Assembly (NCBI GenBank): GCA_003427395.1
Contig: BFEA01000113.1
Span: 677,901 to 729,378, forward strand
Source of the DNA: Chara braunii
Lineage: Eukaryota; Streptophyta; Charophyceae; Charales; Characeae
Reading direction: 5' to 3'
Length of the DNA stretch: 51,478 bases
The notes under the pieces were generated by a model. The model did not search any database. It saw nothing but the letters and a program-made list of their open reading frames with translations, and was not told where the DNA came from. This document shows positions 1 to 12,100 of the stretch, piece after piece (the first letter of the stretch is position 1; each line of letters begins with the position of its first letter). The position numbers and the translations under genes were made by a program.

Positions 1-1481
1 CCCCCCCCCCCAGCATAATGCGCTGGAGTCAACCCAGGGTCTGCCGGGCCGGTCGACCGCCCGGTCCGACCGGCAGGCTCCTGGTCGGGGGAGTGCCCCC
101 CGGTCCAACCGAGGACCAGCCCTCGAAGCACAGAAGACATGGCTGGAGAAGCTAGCGAAGGATAGCACAGTCTCAAAGGGGAGCATGTCATGCATATTTT
201 TTCCTGAACACAGATTATCAATTCCTGTCTGCCCCAGAATAGAACGCCAGGTAATGTCATTTCGCTCCTATTTGCGGTGGCTTTTAGTCTAGATACCGCG
301 ATAATGACTGAGCACTCAATTCTATTACGGTGAAGATGGTAGTAAACGAGCTCCCATTCATTTGGGACATCAAACGAGAGACGCATCGCCACATCAAGGT
401 GCATAACAGGAGAGAATTGACTTAGTTGATTAGGAGGAACAGGGACGGAGCAGGGGTAAAAGAAAAGAAGAAAGAAAAATGTGGTGGAGCAGGGGTAAAT
501 CCTTCCTTCCTAGGAAGGAATCAATGCCAGTGTCCCGGGTCCATCAGCCATCACGGAGGGAAGCGTGGAAGTGTAAACGATTTCAACCGCCAGTTCACCC
601 GAAGCAGAATACGGCTCTTACCGGTTTACACAGTAAGAGCTTTTCCGTTCGGGCCTGGGCTGGCCGCGAACGCGGCAGGCCACTTTCAAAAGGCGCAGTT
701 GCAGGCTCGTGAGGCTTGGAAGGTAGCTTCGTCAACTTAGGCTCATGTGAACTGGTGGTTTAAGGGACGCTGGACACAGTTTCAGCAAATAATAACAATT
801 GAGCTTTCGGAAATTTCAAAATTTTTTAATATCTGATCTGTGACCCATCGGGTCACACTTAAAAAAAAAAAATAAAAAAAAATTGCCTCATGAGTCATGA
901 CCCTCGAAGATCCGTTTATTTGCGCCGCCCTGGGACCGCTGAATTTCTACTGTGCCCCTGGGGCCTGGAATCCTTTCAGCAGGCCCTGTCAGAAGCAGGA
1001 GCAACACCTCACCCTCCCTGCTGGTCACTTCGCATCATGCCACACCTTTCCCTTTGCACGATGCCCTTGTCCTAGGCGGGGATCTTTCTGTCATGCCCAC
1101 CGCTGGTTCAGGCAGTTACACTCTCCCCCACTCCTCCTCCTTCCCCGTCAGTTAACATCCGTCTCGTCCTTCTCCTCCCTCTCCTCCTCGTTCATGTCTT
1201 CATCCTCTGCCGGTGCGTGTGTGTGTGTGTCTATGCCTGCATGAGTCTGTCTGGTGTATGTATGTTTTAAATTTTCACCACAACAGCCCCTCCTTTTCCA
1301 CCCAGATGAGCATATCCAAAATTGAAGCAGCTTTAGTCCTACTGCAGACAATGAAAACACTTGAGTTGAGACAAACCAAGAATGAAACAGTTACCTTTAT
1401 AGCAAGCAACATCGAGCAAAATAGAAGTGTTTTCTTAACTCTGTTCACTCCAGCTTTTTTGGGTACCCATTTCATTTGTCC
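1..1481. other. No gene recognised
   Basis: Mixed-composition sequence starting with a C run. It has an A-rich patch near 860-880 and short TG repeats near 1216-1232. The short open frames here have no recognisable domains and overlap each other on both strands. If the ABC1K gene continues leftwards, this could be its intron 3. Confidence 0.4.
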
Positions 1482-1620
1482 TTGCAACTCCCCTTTTACT
1501 GTGCCTCTCATGTACAATGCTCGCCACATTGATTGTGGTTGAGCGTGAGCTGCCCACATCCCCGTGTGCCATAACGCCCCACTTGCACGTTATGAAAGGA
1601 GGCAGAGTAAAGGCAGAGGT
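1482..1620 (+). repeat. Dispersed repeat, copy 1
   Basis: About 140 bases align by eye with 29121-29258. Shared blocks include AACTCCCC(T)TTTAC, GTGCCTCTCA and CCGTGTGCCATAA / CCTGTGTGCCATAA, followed in both by CCCACTTG and a purine-rich stretch with AAGTAAAGG / AGTAAAGG. The copies have diverged. Family unknown. Confidence 0.6.
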
Positions 1621-1852
1621 ATATTCCTGTTCATTTTTCCTCAGCCCTATAGCTTATATTTTGTCTGTTGTCTTGATGATGTTCATCCGTATGCATTCAC
1701 TGGTAGTACAGAAGAGAAAGGCGGAAGGAAATAAGAGGTGGAGTTCTCACAGGGTTCTAAATACTGACCACTGGAGCAGACTACTCTAGAATGGCACATG
1801 AGGCCAGTCAGTGTTTGGGTTGCATTAGATTTTGAGTTGAGGAGACCGGTGC

Positions 1853-2886
1853 CTACGGTAAGTGGCCACCCCTACAGACCAGACAGGACCGGTTCGGGTG
1901 TCGACTGTGGAAGTACCGCATCCAATTCTCGCAGTCGCTGTTGCTGCATCGAATGGCACGGCGTAGACAGATGTCACAGGCCACGTGACTCCTACATGCT
2001 AGGAACAGAGAGGCATGCCAACCGCAATTGTAGAGGCATTGCCTTTCCAGCCCCTGACTACAGATAGGACACGACATGTTAGGATGTCGTACATGAATGC
2101 AGTATTGACTGTCATCATACGTATGAAAATAAAAACCTCGCATGGGCTTATCCCTTCAGAATCCTCACAGCACAAGGCATGTGAACCACATGCTAGCCGA
2201 ATCTCAGGTGGGTCATCACAGAGCGGCATTGAGCAGGTTTCCCCGGTATTTACTCCTCTATTGGAAGACGGCGATGGGGATTGATCCAAAGCCAGGACGT
2301 TCACCTGCTGCAGGACTTGGTTTGCAACAGCTCCTCCAGCATCTCGCCCTGGTGGTGATAACCATTCAGTACGGCACTCTGTAGGTGGTTCAGATGGTAG
2401 TCTATTTTCCTCCTCAGGCTGCTGCATCTGTCTTTCGTCTGGCAAGGCTGAGGGAGATCCTACTGCAATTGCAGCAGGAGTGTGCCCAACATTGGCGTGT
2501 GGGACTGAGAGAGGGTGTGGTGCATGATGGCATCAGGGATAGTCCACACAGCAGAGACACATAAGTTCTATGACAGCTTCCTGCAAACATTGGCGACACA
2601 TGGCATGTTGCTGACACATCAGCATGAAAGCAGGCCGACGTGCACAGCTATTTAGGAATGACATATCAAAGCCACGACAGCATACCGGGCAAGTAATTAG
2701 GGGGTGGGAGGAATGAGTACATGACAAAGGGTCGCAGTCTTGGCGGCAGAGACTGCCAGTGACCATCCCTTCGTACTGTTCAGAGCAAAGACTATGATGT
2801 ATGCATGCTAACCACACTGTAGCTGCAGGACGACAGAATGAGATGGCACAGCCACTGTCCTCCAGAGAGGCTCCTTCACTGTCCAT
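1853..2886 (-). pseudogene. Cys/His-rich tandem RING-like protein, broken
   Basis: Not recognised as a named gene. Two homologous units of about 100 residues are visible. Unit 1 (2886-2533) has C-x4-C, LACIHHSLC, then CPVCCRGF, LMCQQHAMCRQCLQEAVI. Unit 2 (about 2260-1853) has CSMPLC, LACGSHALCC, then CPICSQGL, LACRSHVACDICLRRAI and a final CLVC. The CPxC ... C-x2-H-x2-C-x2-C spacing matches the first six ligands of a RING-type zinc finger, so a ubiquitin-ligase-like or other zinc-binding role is possible but inferred. The units are joined in the same frame by a linker rich in Pro, Gln and Glu, interrupted by a single TGA at 2535-2533; a frameshift near 2110-2170 splits unit 2. An unrecognised intron could explain one of these breaks. 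ATG at 2886 is the first in frame. It is on the same strand as ABC1K and may lie inside its third intron. Confidence 0.5.
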
Positions 2887-3039
2887 GGTAGACTCTGTCC
2901 GATCTACACAGGGAGGGACAGTAGATCGGACACTACCCGGCCGTGCATAGGGGAACGAGGAGGTTCAGCCGGATTGCTCTCCGTAGGTTGAAGAGCTTGC
3001 AGGTGCATGTGAGAGAGACAGAGAGAGGCTGCCACAGCG

Positions 3040-3268
3040 CACTCCTTGTCGCTGCCATTATGCGGCTACCTCCACCGCCCACCTACTCCTCCGCCTACCA
3101 ACTTCCTGGTGAACACCCTGCCCACTTTTCTTCCCTGAGAGAGAGAGAGAGAGTGGACACTGCTGCACCCTCCTCATCGCTGCCATTGTACCACCTGCCA
3201 TCACCCCCTACTCCTCCACCTCCCTCCCACAAACGCCCTGCCCACTTTTCCGTCCTGAGAGAGAGGTA
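3040..3268 (+). repeat. Imperfect tandem duplication, about 110-base unit
   Basis: Two units share TCGCTGCCATT, CCTACTCCTCC, CCTGCCCACTTTTC and CCTGAGAGAGAG in the same order (about 3040-3153 and 3170-3268). Each ends in a short GA run. Confidence 0.65.
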
Positions 3269-3357
3269 GAGATTTTGTGTTGGAGTTTTTGTGCGCAATT
3301 GCTGGTTGTGCGCCTGTGGGAGAAGCGGAGCCCTCATGGGGGCGGGGAGGGGGGGGC

Positions 3358-3368
3358 GCACACACACA

Positions 3369-3418
<50 letters not shown>
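3358..3418. repeat. (CA)n microsatellite
   Basis: Uninterrupted CA dinucleotides apart from one ATA step near 3375. Histidine/threonine or cysteine/valine runs in overlapping frames are artefacts of it. Confidence 0.97.
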
Positions 3419-3423
<5 letters not shown>

Positions 3424-4056
3424 TGGCCACAGGGGCATGTTGAAAAGTTGGACGGTACAGGCAGGGTCATATTGGAAATAGTTGTGCTGGTGCCAAATGG
3501 CTATCCGGTAGGGGCATACTGAAAAGTTGACCCGGTACCGGTAGGTGCATGTTCATAATATTTCAGGCCCAAACGACCCCAGGGTTTTCTCGCAAACTTG
3601 AACCATCTTGCCGGCGTAAATCGGTGGTTAGAGGAGCACGATGCAAATAAACGAGGCAAATTTTTGCTTGAGCTTTTCCAATTTCTTTTGGTGCAGACAA
3701 AGAATGACAGCATAGCAGCATAGACATGTGTTAGGGTTATCAAGTCAAATCACAGCTTACCAACAACAGGAGCGAATGTGGGGGTAAAACAATAGCAGCA
3801 TAGTCTCACCACATCACCTCTGTCAGGAGTTTCGTCTCCTTTTTCCAATTAAAAACAAAAGAAACAATATAGTAGCTAATAGTGCAATGATCCAACTCAA
3901 TTTGACTCCAAAATCGCAACCATGCGAGTCCCGACAGTTCGCATCCCACTCACACAACAACACAATATCAGCAGAAATGAGGATATTTCTCCAAATTTCA
4001 AAATTGTTGCAGTATCTGAACACAAGTTTCAGCGCCTATGGCCGACAAGCCCTCAT

Positions 4057-4225
<169 letters not shown>

Positions 4226-4309
4226 TGGTGCTCACACCCTAGCTGTTCCCTTGTCTCTCTCCTCCCGTGCTTGTCCTAGCTATGGCGCTGCACCACAGGT
4301 TAGTCCACC

Positions 4310-4730
4310 AGATAGCCAAACCAGTCCCATTGAAACGTTGCACAAGCGTTCACCAGCTCTTCCGCAATATAACAATGAACATGTGAGTCGCCCAGGTACT
4401 CTAGATGCTTAAGTAGCAGCAACAACTGACATCATTGTTAGGTCCAGACCGGTAGCAGTCTCCCAACTTTTGGCCGCAACTGTCCCGGTTCGGGAAGTTG
4501 CTGCGCCTTCCTTGGATACTGCTGCTAAAATTAGACTGGGGTTTGGACTTTTCCTGTCGGGTACCAGACCTACCGGACTCCTAGCGAATTCAGACTCCTA
4601 ACGGTCTACGGACCTGAATTGGCATTTCGGACGCTGGGCCTGCCGGTTCCGCTATAGAGTGCATGGGACAGGGACCATGGGGACACTGGCACTAGGACAC
4701 GGGGCTTAGTTGACACATCAAATCTTTTCA
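4310..4730 (-). mobile_element. LTR copy, family A-like (3' LTR position)
   Basis: It aligns with 4915-5330 over its length (shared ATGAGTCGC, GCTTAAGTAGCA, CTGCTGCTAAAATTAGACTGGG, ACTTTTCCTGTC, GGTACC). Its high end CTTTTCA is followed by CTCCAGCCAGCCTAATTTCGACGTCC, closely matching the sequence right after the element-A LTR at 9106-9140 (CTCCCGCCGTCCTAAATTCGAGGTCC). That makes 4731-4795 a remnant of the element's internal 3' end and places this copy as a minus-strand 3' LTR. Confidence 0.6.
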
Positions 4731-4914
4731 CTCCAGCCAGCCTAATTTCGACGTCCACCGAGCAAGGTATCGTCTTTTTCACCCATCTGCGATATTGATG
4801 CCTCTTCTACCCCTCTCGTGCCACGCAGCTCATTCTTTGGGTACCATCTTCGTCTTCAGGTCCCTGGTACTGGAAATAGACATTGTACTGCTGCTGGTGT
4901 CTTCCCCTCTCTGC

Positions 4915-5330
4915 CGGTTCACCCGACCAATCGCATCAAACAGGTGCACAACCATTCAACAGCGCTTCCACAACATGCCAATGAACAAATGAGTCGCTCA
5001 GGCACTGTAGCTGCTTAAGTAGCACCTCCAATTGACATCTTTGTTCGGCTCCATACCGGTAACGGTCTCCCAACTGTCGGCCACAGCTGTTCCGGTTGCG
5101 AAAGTCTTCGGGCCTTCCTCAGATGCTGCTGCTAAAATTAGACTGGGACTTGAACTTTTCCTGTCAGGTACCGGTCTAACTGACAACTAGCTACTTCGGA
5201 TTCCTAATGACCTACATACAGGTCAGCGTTTCGGCCACAGGGCCTGCCAGTTCAGCTGTAGTACATACTACATGGGACTAAGACCATTGGGACATTGGAA
5301 CCGGCACATGGGACTTTACTGACATGTCTG
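4915..5330 (-). mobile_element. Second family A-like LTR copy
   Basis: Diverged partner of 4310-4730, in the same orientation, about 605 bases away. Between them only about 185 bases remain, the first part resembling an internal 3' end. Either a deletion derivative of an LTR element or a small non-autonomous (TRIM-like) element. Confidence 0.5.
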
Positions 5331-5763
5331 GATATATATGCACTTGCCGCACACTGAAACCAACTCCAGGATTAATGCCATTTCTTCCAAGATGGTTGAA
5401 TGAGAGTTTCCAAAATGCGCAGACCAAACACTGTATCATAATACTATCATTCCCTTTGTTTTCCACTTGGTTCCACGATTTTACATCACTCAGAGTGACC
5501 ACAATGCAGGCATTCCCTTTTTGTCTTTCCTTTTCCCTTCTTCTATTTTCCATTTTGAAATTTCATTTTTGCAACAAAAACAGAATTAAAAAACCTCCAG
5601 TCTGTTATTTCCTCCAACTTTGAAATCACGCACATTCATTATTACTGCATCCAGGGAGACGCAAAGATGACGAAGCCAGCATTCCGTTCAGGCAAAGATG
5701 GTAGTGCTGGACTCCAATCAGCAAGAAAAGCGAAAGAAAGGGAGAGAAGTATGTGGAGCAGAC
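5331..5763 (-). other. Start of ABC1K intron 3; nothing else seen
   Basis: AT-rich sequence following the exon 3 donor on the minus strand. No domain, repeat or RNA gene was recognised. Confidence 0.5.
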
Positions 5764-5884
5764 CTAAACTGGCGGCAGCAATTGGTTCGCTATCAAATTG
5801 CTCAAAGATCTCATCCACCTTTCCGCCAAGCTCGCTTTCCACAATCTGAATGGCACGCTCAGTCTCAAATGGCGGCACCTGGTC
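5764..5884 (-). CDS. ABC1K: ABC1-like kinase, exon 3 (AAAS loop)
   Basis: This exon of 121 bases begins after ATACAG^GACCAG (phase 0) and ends at AGTTTAG^GTCTGC (phase 1). It continues exactly where exon 2 stops: ...ELQ then DQVPPFETERAIQIVESELG, then EIFEQFDSEPIAAASLG. The DQVPPF block and the EPIAAASLG loop are hallmarks of ABC1 kinases; the Ala-rich AAAS loop replaces the usual glycine-rich P-loop. The next exon should start within QVHRA, the conserved continuation, but I found nothing like it on the minus strand below 5764, so the rest of the kinase domain (VAIK lysine region, catalytic loop, DFG-like Asp) lies outside the window or beyond an intron of at least 5.7 kb. One family residue differs: the usual PPFPS is PPFET here. 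Confidence 0.92.
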
Positions 5885-8370
5885 CTGTATTGATGATGGA
5901 GATGGGTGGGAGGGGAGGAAGTACAAACAGAAAAGGACAAATGCACATCACAAGAGCATTGGTGGCTAACTGACTGCTTCGTTTCCGGGGGAACGGGAGG
6001 GAGGGAGGGGGGGGGGAGTGAAAAGGAAACTTCATTTATACACCAGTCACCGAACATCATCAGAACAGAATCCCCACACCAAAGTACCAGCTACATAAGT
6101 GAGGTGACACTCAAATAAAGGGTGCATATTTAGTCACGGTGTCGAGTGCATCGACTCCTACCTTTTGCAGGAGCCCTCCCGGCCATGTCACACAGGAGTT
6201 AAACAAAACAAAACAAGAGACAACTTGGAGACAACGCAAAATAACCCCGCGAAACGCCGAGACGATCGTGATCGTGTTGTCCCTTCGCCGCTCTAGCTGG
6301 GTGCCCCAACCGTACTTCCCGCGATCCCCTACGACAGGATAGGTTCCCGCAGGGCACAGCTTACCTTCCTTAAGGGGATGTCACCATGTTTAGGGGCGTA
6401 TCCCTACCAAGCTACTGACCCACGTGTGAAACCTTTTAAATGCAATTGCAGAGGTAGGTCAGCCGAGGGGATATGCTTGTTGCTGTATAGGCACGTGTGG
6501 TTAAAAATCCATCTGAACCCGGACGCCATTCGTCCCTTGGGGCGATGATCTCCTAAGTATGAAGTGGACGCCGATAGACTAGGACGGTCTCAACCAAGCG
6601 TGAAACCCATGAGTAATCCTAGTCCCTTAGACACACAACTCAAAAAAACAATTACCATGATCAAATATATTTATACCGAAACGAATTGACCATTAGTCGA
6701 TAGGAAAACACATTTAAATCTAACATGAGTCGAAACAATAATTGAATACACGAACATCAAAAAATAGAGCCAGTAACACAAAATCAAAACCAACCACTTC
6801 GGGTTAAACTCGATAAATAAAGTATTTTATTAAACCGTCAATAGGGAGTTGGCCCCGACAATAACCTCGATGTAGCCGACAAGGCAGTCGGTCTGCTCGA
6901 CAATAACCTTGATGCAGCGACAAAGTAGTCTGATTGCCTCCATTTTACCTTGATGAGACGCGCTGCCAAAGTCATCCATTCCACCCTACCGCCGACCCAA
7001 GATTAGGCACACACACCCGTCTTCACACATTTTTATGTTCTTTGATGACAGGCTGCTTTGCAGATGATTCTTGATCAGGTGCATTATTTGAAGTGTTGCA
7101 TGTCCCACCCTCTAGGAAGTGGTCAGGGGCACTCCTCCTCACCCGAGGACAAGACTCGGATCTCAGAAGCCGGGCCGTCTCCATCGAATCGGCAAAGTAC
7201 CCCTTCGTAGAACGGTCAACTCTAGGTCGATAACAGGGCCGGCTCCTATAGCAACGCACCCCCGCCCCAGATACTTCATAGAGAGAGAGAACATGTCCAC
7301 CACGAGTAGATTTTAGTTGTTCTCAAGGCAACTTAGATGAAAAGATTCAAAAGAGATAGAGAACGGGAATCATTTGGACAGATATAGGAAGATGAGGTCA
7401 TTCAGGATAGAAAGGGTAAACCTCAGGGAAATGCTAAGTCATATTGACTTCATTTTCATTATATTCACGAGATTCTTTCAAGGTACCCGTTGAATTTCTC
7501 CACTTCAAAATCGAAGTGATTTTGACATGCACGCAGGTGAAAGGTAGAAAGAGGACAATATTTTTCTTCATCTTAAATAGGCATCATCAATCGCCTCTGC
7601 TAGCATCCTTCTGCCTACCTGCACTCAACGCAAACAAAACGAATTCAAAACAAACCAATGGAAACCCATACCCAAGTCAGACCTCACCTTTCACATGCAT
7701 GACTCACATACTCTTTCCTCTACTCTTTTCTTTTGAACGTTCAAAACAAAAAGTGTCAAGCAAGGTGTGGGTTCACACTGTGGTGAAAGGGAGTCCGAGT
7801 TATTCAACTGACCTTGAGTGATTGACGATGCTGAAACGCTCTAGCTCACTCAAGAAAGCCAAGTAGAAAAATATAGATCTTGTGCAAGTACAACCTCGGC
7901 TCCAAAATGCTCTCCACAAAAATTAACTTGTGTCGCAGCGCACCGCGGGCCGATGTCTCACTCCAAAACAATAAACCTTGTGCGCTGCCGCCTGCCGCTG
8001 ACCAAACCAGCTCTTCAAAATGGCAATGCAGGGCCCAGGTACAAGCTTGGCCCAATGAACGTCCGACAACACCCCACTGAACCACCTTGGCTTACGCAAA
8101 TGGTCGCGGCCACACGTACACCATTCAAGAATAAAACGGCAATGTCGTCCCATGCCGCACTACAGGCGGCCACCACGTTTTACCACCCAAAACACCACCC
8201 AAAACAACCTTCGTGTCGGACAACATCTCCCTCGTTGCACCAAAAAAAAATTTTTCGCCGTGCCGCAATTTTGACAGTTCCTCCCCTTTGCAATCAGGCT
8301 CGGTCTCATTCACACTTTTCATGCATGTAAACAGCAGCGCAGCAAACTGGCGACATGCGCCCACTCGAAA
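5885..8370. other. Intronic stretch without recognised genes
   Basis: Mixed sequence with a G run near 6000-6017, several A-rich stretches, and a GC-rich block at about 6140-6640. The open frames are short and show no domains. The part above about 7850 may belong to the outer end of the family-A LTR, but I could not set that boundary. Confidence 0.4.
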
Positions 8371-9105
8371 CTCAGAGATATGGCTTCCAGATACGAGTTC
8401 ACTTTCAACTGGCTATGGCGACTCTGCGCCCAAACAACTCACTGTTCACACATACTGGATCACCCTGGATATCCCACACACGTAACTTTGAACACTCGCA
8501 CATACACACACACACTTCACACTAACTACAACTATGGCTGCCTCTACCCTATCGCTATACTAAGCTCCTTCACTCTGGCTCACTGCAGACCTCCTTGGAC
8601 AAGTCATTGCGACAGCGCTTTCGCATGGCTCACGCAGGAATGCCTGAAAGGTTGGGCCTGCCTCTTGATTTATACTTCGGAAACTCGCTGGTCTGCCCTT
8701 TGCCATCGGCCCATGGTGCTCACAGTCCCCCGTGGTACTTGCTGGACCGGACTGGGACTGACTGGACCTTACCGCTGACTGATTGTGGACTCACTGCTAT
8801 CCTACCGAGGTCGTACTGCGATTGCACTGCAGTTTAGTCCACCACTTGCCTCGCCACTTGACCACTTGCCCACTTGCCGACCTTCTAGGAGGACTACAGC
8901 TAGACTTCTGGAACTTGCTAAGACTTCTATCCTATAGACCTACAGATCAAACCCCTGCTGCTTATGGGCTCATCTGTCTACGAATACACAGGTCACAGGT
9001 TCAACTCTCGGGGTCTACACCGATACTGTACATGGGTAGGATGAGGTCTAGGGATCGAGCCCTGGGTACTGCATCTGCTACTGCTAAAAGATGAAAACCG
9101 TTTCA
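8371..9105 (-). repeat. 3' LTR of element A (inner boundary clear, outer end uncertain)
   Basis: Positions 8695-9105 match 14379-14799 almost base for base, apart from a 12-base difference near 8968. The remainder to about 8371 is matched by the family copy at 50655-51040 (ACTCAGAGATATGGC, GGCTATGG, CAGCGCTTtC/CCGC, TTTATACT). On the minus strand a TATAAATCAAGAGG sequence near 8670 is a likely U3 TATA box. The 3' end of the LTR was not located. Confidence 0.75.
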
Positions 9106-9143
9106 CTCCCGCCGTCCTAAATTCGAGGTCCTCCGAGAATATT

Positions 9144-12100
9144 TCAGTCCAAGGCAGGACCTTTACCCTTCTTATCGTGCTCGTGGGCCTTAACTATGTC
9201 GGGAGCTGTCTCTAGAAAATCTGTTCTTGTAAACCAGCGGTCGTCTTCCGGTTCCTGATAAGCAAACCGGACCTTATATTGTTTTTGTGGATGACCTCTA
9301 CCTCCTGTTCTAAACACATCCTCGTCTACAATACCTTCAATGTCATAACTTTCGTCCATATCCGGAGGGATCATAGATCGTCTTGAAGGAAATTGTTGGC
9401 TTGTGACACACGGCAACAACTTTGAAGCGTGGAACACAGGATATGTGTGGAGGTGTACTGCGATCTCTATAGTGTAGGACGGTCCATCCTCTCCGCCCTT
9501 GACTTCTAGAACCGGCCACGGTCCTCTATATGCAGGCAGTAACTTCTGCGAGATGTTTTCTTAAGGTGCAAACTCTTTTGCCTTGACCCAGACTAAGTCG
9601 CCTACTTTAAACTGTGATGGGCGGCGAAGCTTGTTAGCTTGTTCTATCATCCTATGTTGGGCCTTCCGGAGGTTCTCAACAACAGTTGCTAATTCTTTCT
9701 CGTGCAGTATCGCAAACTCCCTGGTACCGAGTGGTAGTCTGTGCATCTGATCCCGGTTCAGTCCTTCGAACGGTCTGCGTGGTCTAAAGGACTTGTGCAG
9801 CTCATTGGGAGTGCGGCAGGTGGATAGATGCAAGCAGTTGTTGTATGCACTAGCTACCTTAGGCAACATCTCATCCCAGTTGATCTGGTCTGGTCTAATG
9901 TACATGCGCAGAACTTGTTGTAGGATCTTATTCATCTGTTTTGTCTGACCGTTGGTCTCTGGATGGCGGCCAGACGACATCAATAGCTTAGATCCGTAGA
10001 CTCGCATGAGTTCTTGCCAGTTCTGGCTGGTGAAACGACTGTCTCTATCGCTAACTATTGACAATGGGATTCCATTCTCACTAACCCAAAAGTCAAAGAA
10101 CTTCTCTATCGCTAACTATTGACAATGGGATTCCATTCTCACTAACCCAAAAGTCAAAGAACTTTTGTATAACTAAGTCTGTGCGTGCCTTTGCAGGCAA
10201 AGGAACAAAAACTGCGTACTTACTAAAGCGGTCAACTATGACCATGACTTGGCTCTTCTACTCTTGACTTGGGTGTCCATGAAGTCTATGGACACTGAGT
10301 CTCCCGGCTGATCCGGAATAGGCAAGGGTCTGAGAAGACCTAGGGGCGCGCGTGTAGTGGTCTTATTACGCTGGCATACTTTGGCCAGGTGTAAGCACGC
10401 ATCAGGTTGGCTAAAGTCTTTTGCCAACCGAAATGTCCCTCAGTATCGTGGCTTTCCCCTAGGATCAGACTACATATCTCTTCGTTGTTGGGAACGCATA
10501 GGCGGTCAAATACGTTAGTCTTCTCAAACAGCAACCCGTCTGTAGTGCGGTAATCTGGCACAATCTCTGGGGCCTCTCTTTAGGAGGTCGCTATAGATAC
10601 GGTCTTGCGCATACGCTTGCTTCACTTTCTCTTGCAGGTCTCTCCCTATATCCAGGTAGTGTACTATGGCCCCAGAGTAGTCTGATCTCCTACTCAGAGC
10701 GTTCGCAACTACGTTGTACTTGCCCTTCACTGGCTTAAGCTCAAAGTCATATTGGTCTATCTCTGCGGCCCACCTAGTTAGCTTAGGTGTCATCTTGGCA
10801 TGGGTCTTCAACCATCTAAGGGTCTCGTGGTCTGAATACACTTTGAAATGCCTCCCAAGCAGGTAATGCTTCCAATGGTCTAAAGCCTGCCTGAGAGCGT
10901 AGAGTTATCTCTCGTACGTCGAGGTGGCTACCTTCTCTGAGGGCATCCTCGCGGACATGAACTCTACGGGTCTATAGCCATGGCCGTCATCCTGCTGCAA
11001 CACGGCCCCTATCCCATACTGACTGGCGTCCGTGGTGACGACAAATGGCAAGGACTGATCAGCTACTTTGAGGACAGGATGCTCTATTAACGCGCGCTTT
11101 AATTTCTTGGGTGCAGACGTACAGTCTTTGTCCCATTGCCAGATTACCTCTTTCTTTAGCAACCTGCGCAAGGGAGCGGCGATAGTGGAGAAGTTCCTCA
11201 CAAACTTTCTGTAGTAGTTAGCTAGGCCTAGAAATGATCGCAACTCTATCAGTGTGCGGGGCGTCGGCCAATCTCTAATCGCCGCTATCTTGCTGTCCTC
11301 TGGCTCAATGCCATCTCCGTCCAATACGTGGCCCACTCGCACTTCTTCGCGTTGATCTTGAAGTTAGCCTCTCTAAGCTTCTCCAAGACCTGCCTCAGAT
11401 GACCCTGGTGCTCCTGGAGGGTCTTACTGAAACTAAAATATAATCTAAATAAACTACTACGAACTTGTCTAACCACGACCTAAACAGGTCATTCATGCAA
11501 CGCTAAAATGTGGCTGGCCCGTTGGTTAGTCCAAAAGGCATCACTATGAACTCATAGTGCCCATAACGAGTCTGAAACGCAGTCTTGTACTGGTCATCAG
11601 GATGGACCTCTATCTCATGATAACCGGACTTCACATCTATCTTGGAGAAATACTTACAACCCTGCACCCGATCTAAAAGATCGTCTATCCTGGGCAGTGG
11701 CTCAACATTCTTCACAGTAATCGCGTTCAAACCCCTATAGTCTATACACAGTCGAAGCTCTCCTTCCTTCTTTGGGACAAACAGAACTGGTGCTCCAAAA
11801 GGAGACGAACTGGGCCTGATCCAACCTTTCTCAAGGAGCTTGTCTAACTGCTTGCGAAGCTCCTCTAACTCTCTAGGGGACATCCTGTAAACTGCGCCCT
11901 TAGGAGTTCTACTGTCAGGCTCTATCTCTATCCTGTGTTGGATGGGTTGCGGCACTACTCCTGTCGGTGACTCAGTCAAGTCTTTGAATTCCTCCAGCAG
12001 CTTGGCTATGGTTGGATCTGTGGAACTCCCCTCCTCCTTAGCCTCAGTGACAGGTCTGACATAAACTACAAAGACTTGTTCCTCTAATCGCTCCTTCTTC

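Noticed and set aside
2533-2535. TGA read as selenocysteine in the Cys/His-rich gene
   Set aside because: No insertion element was seen and a frameshift further on points to simple decay.
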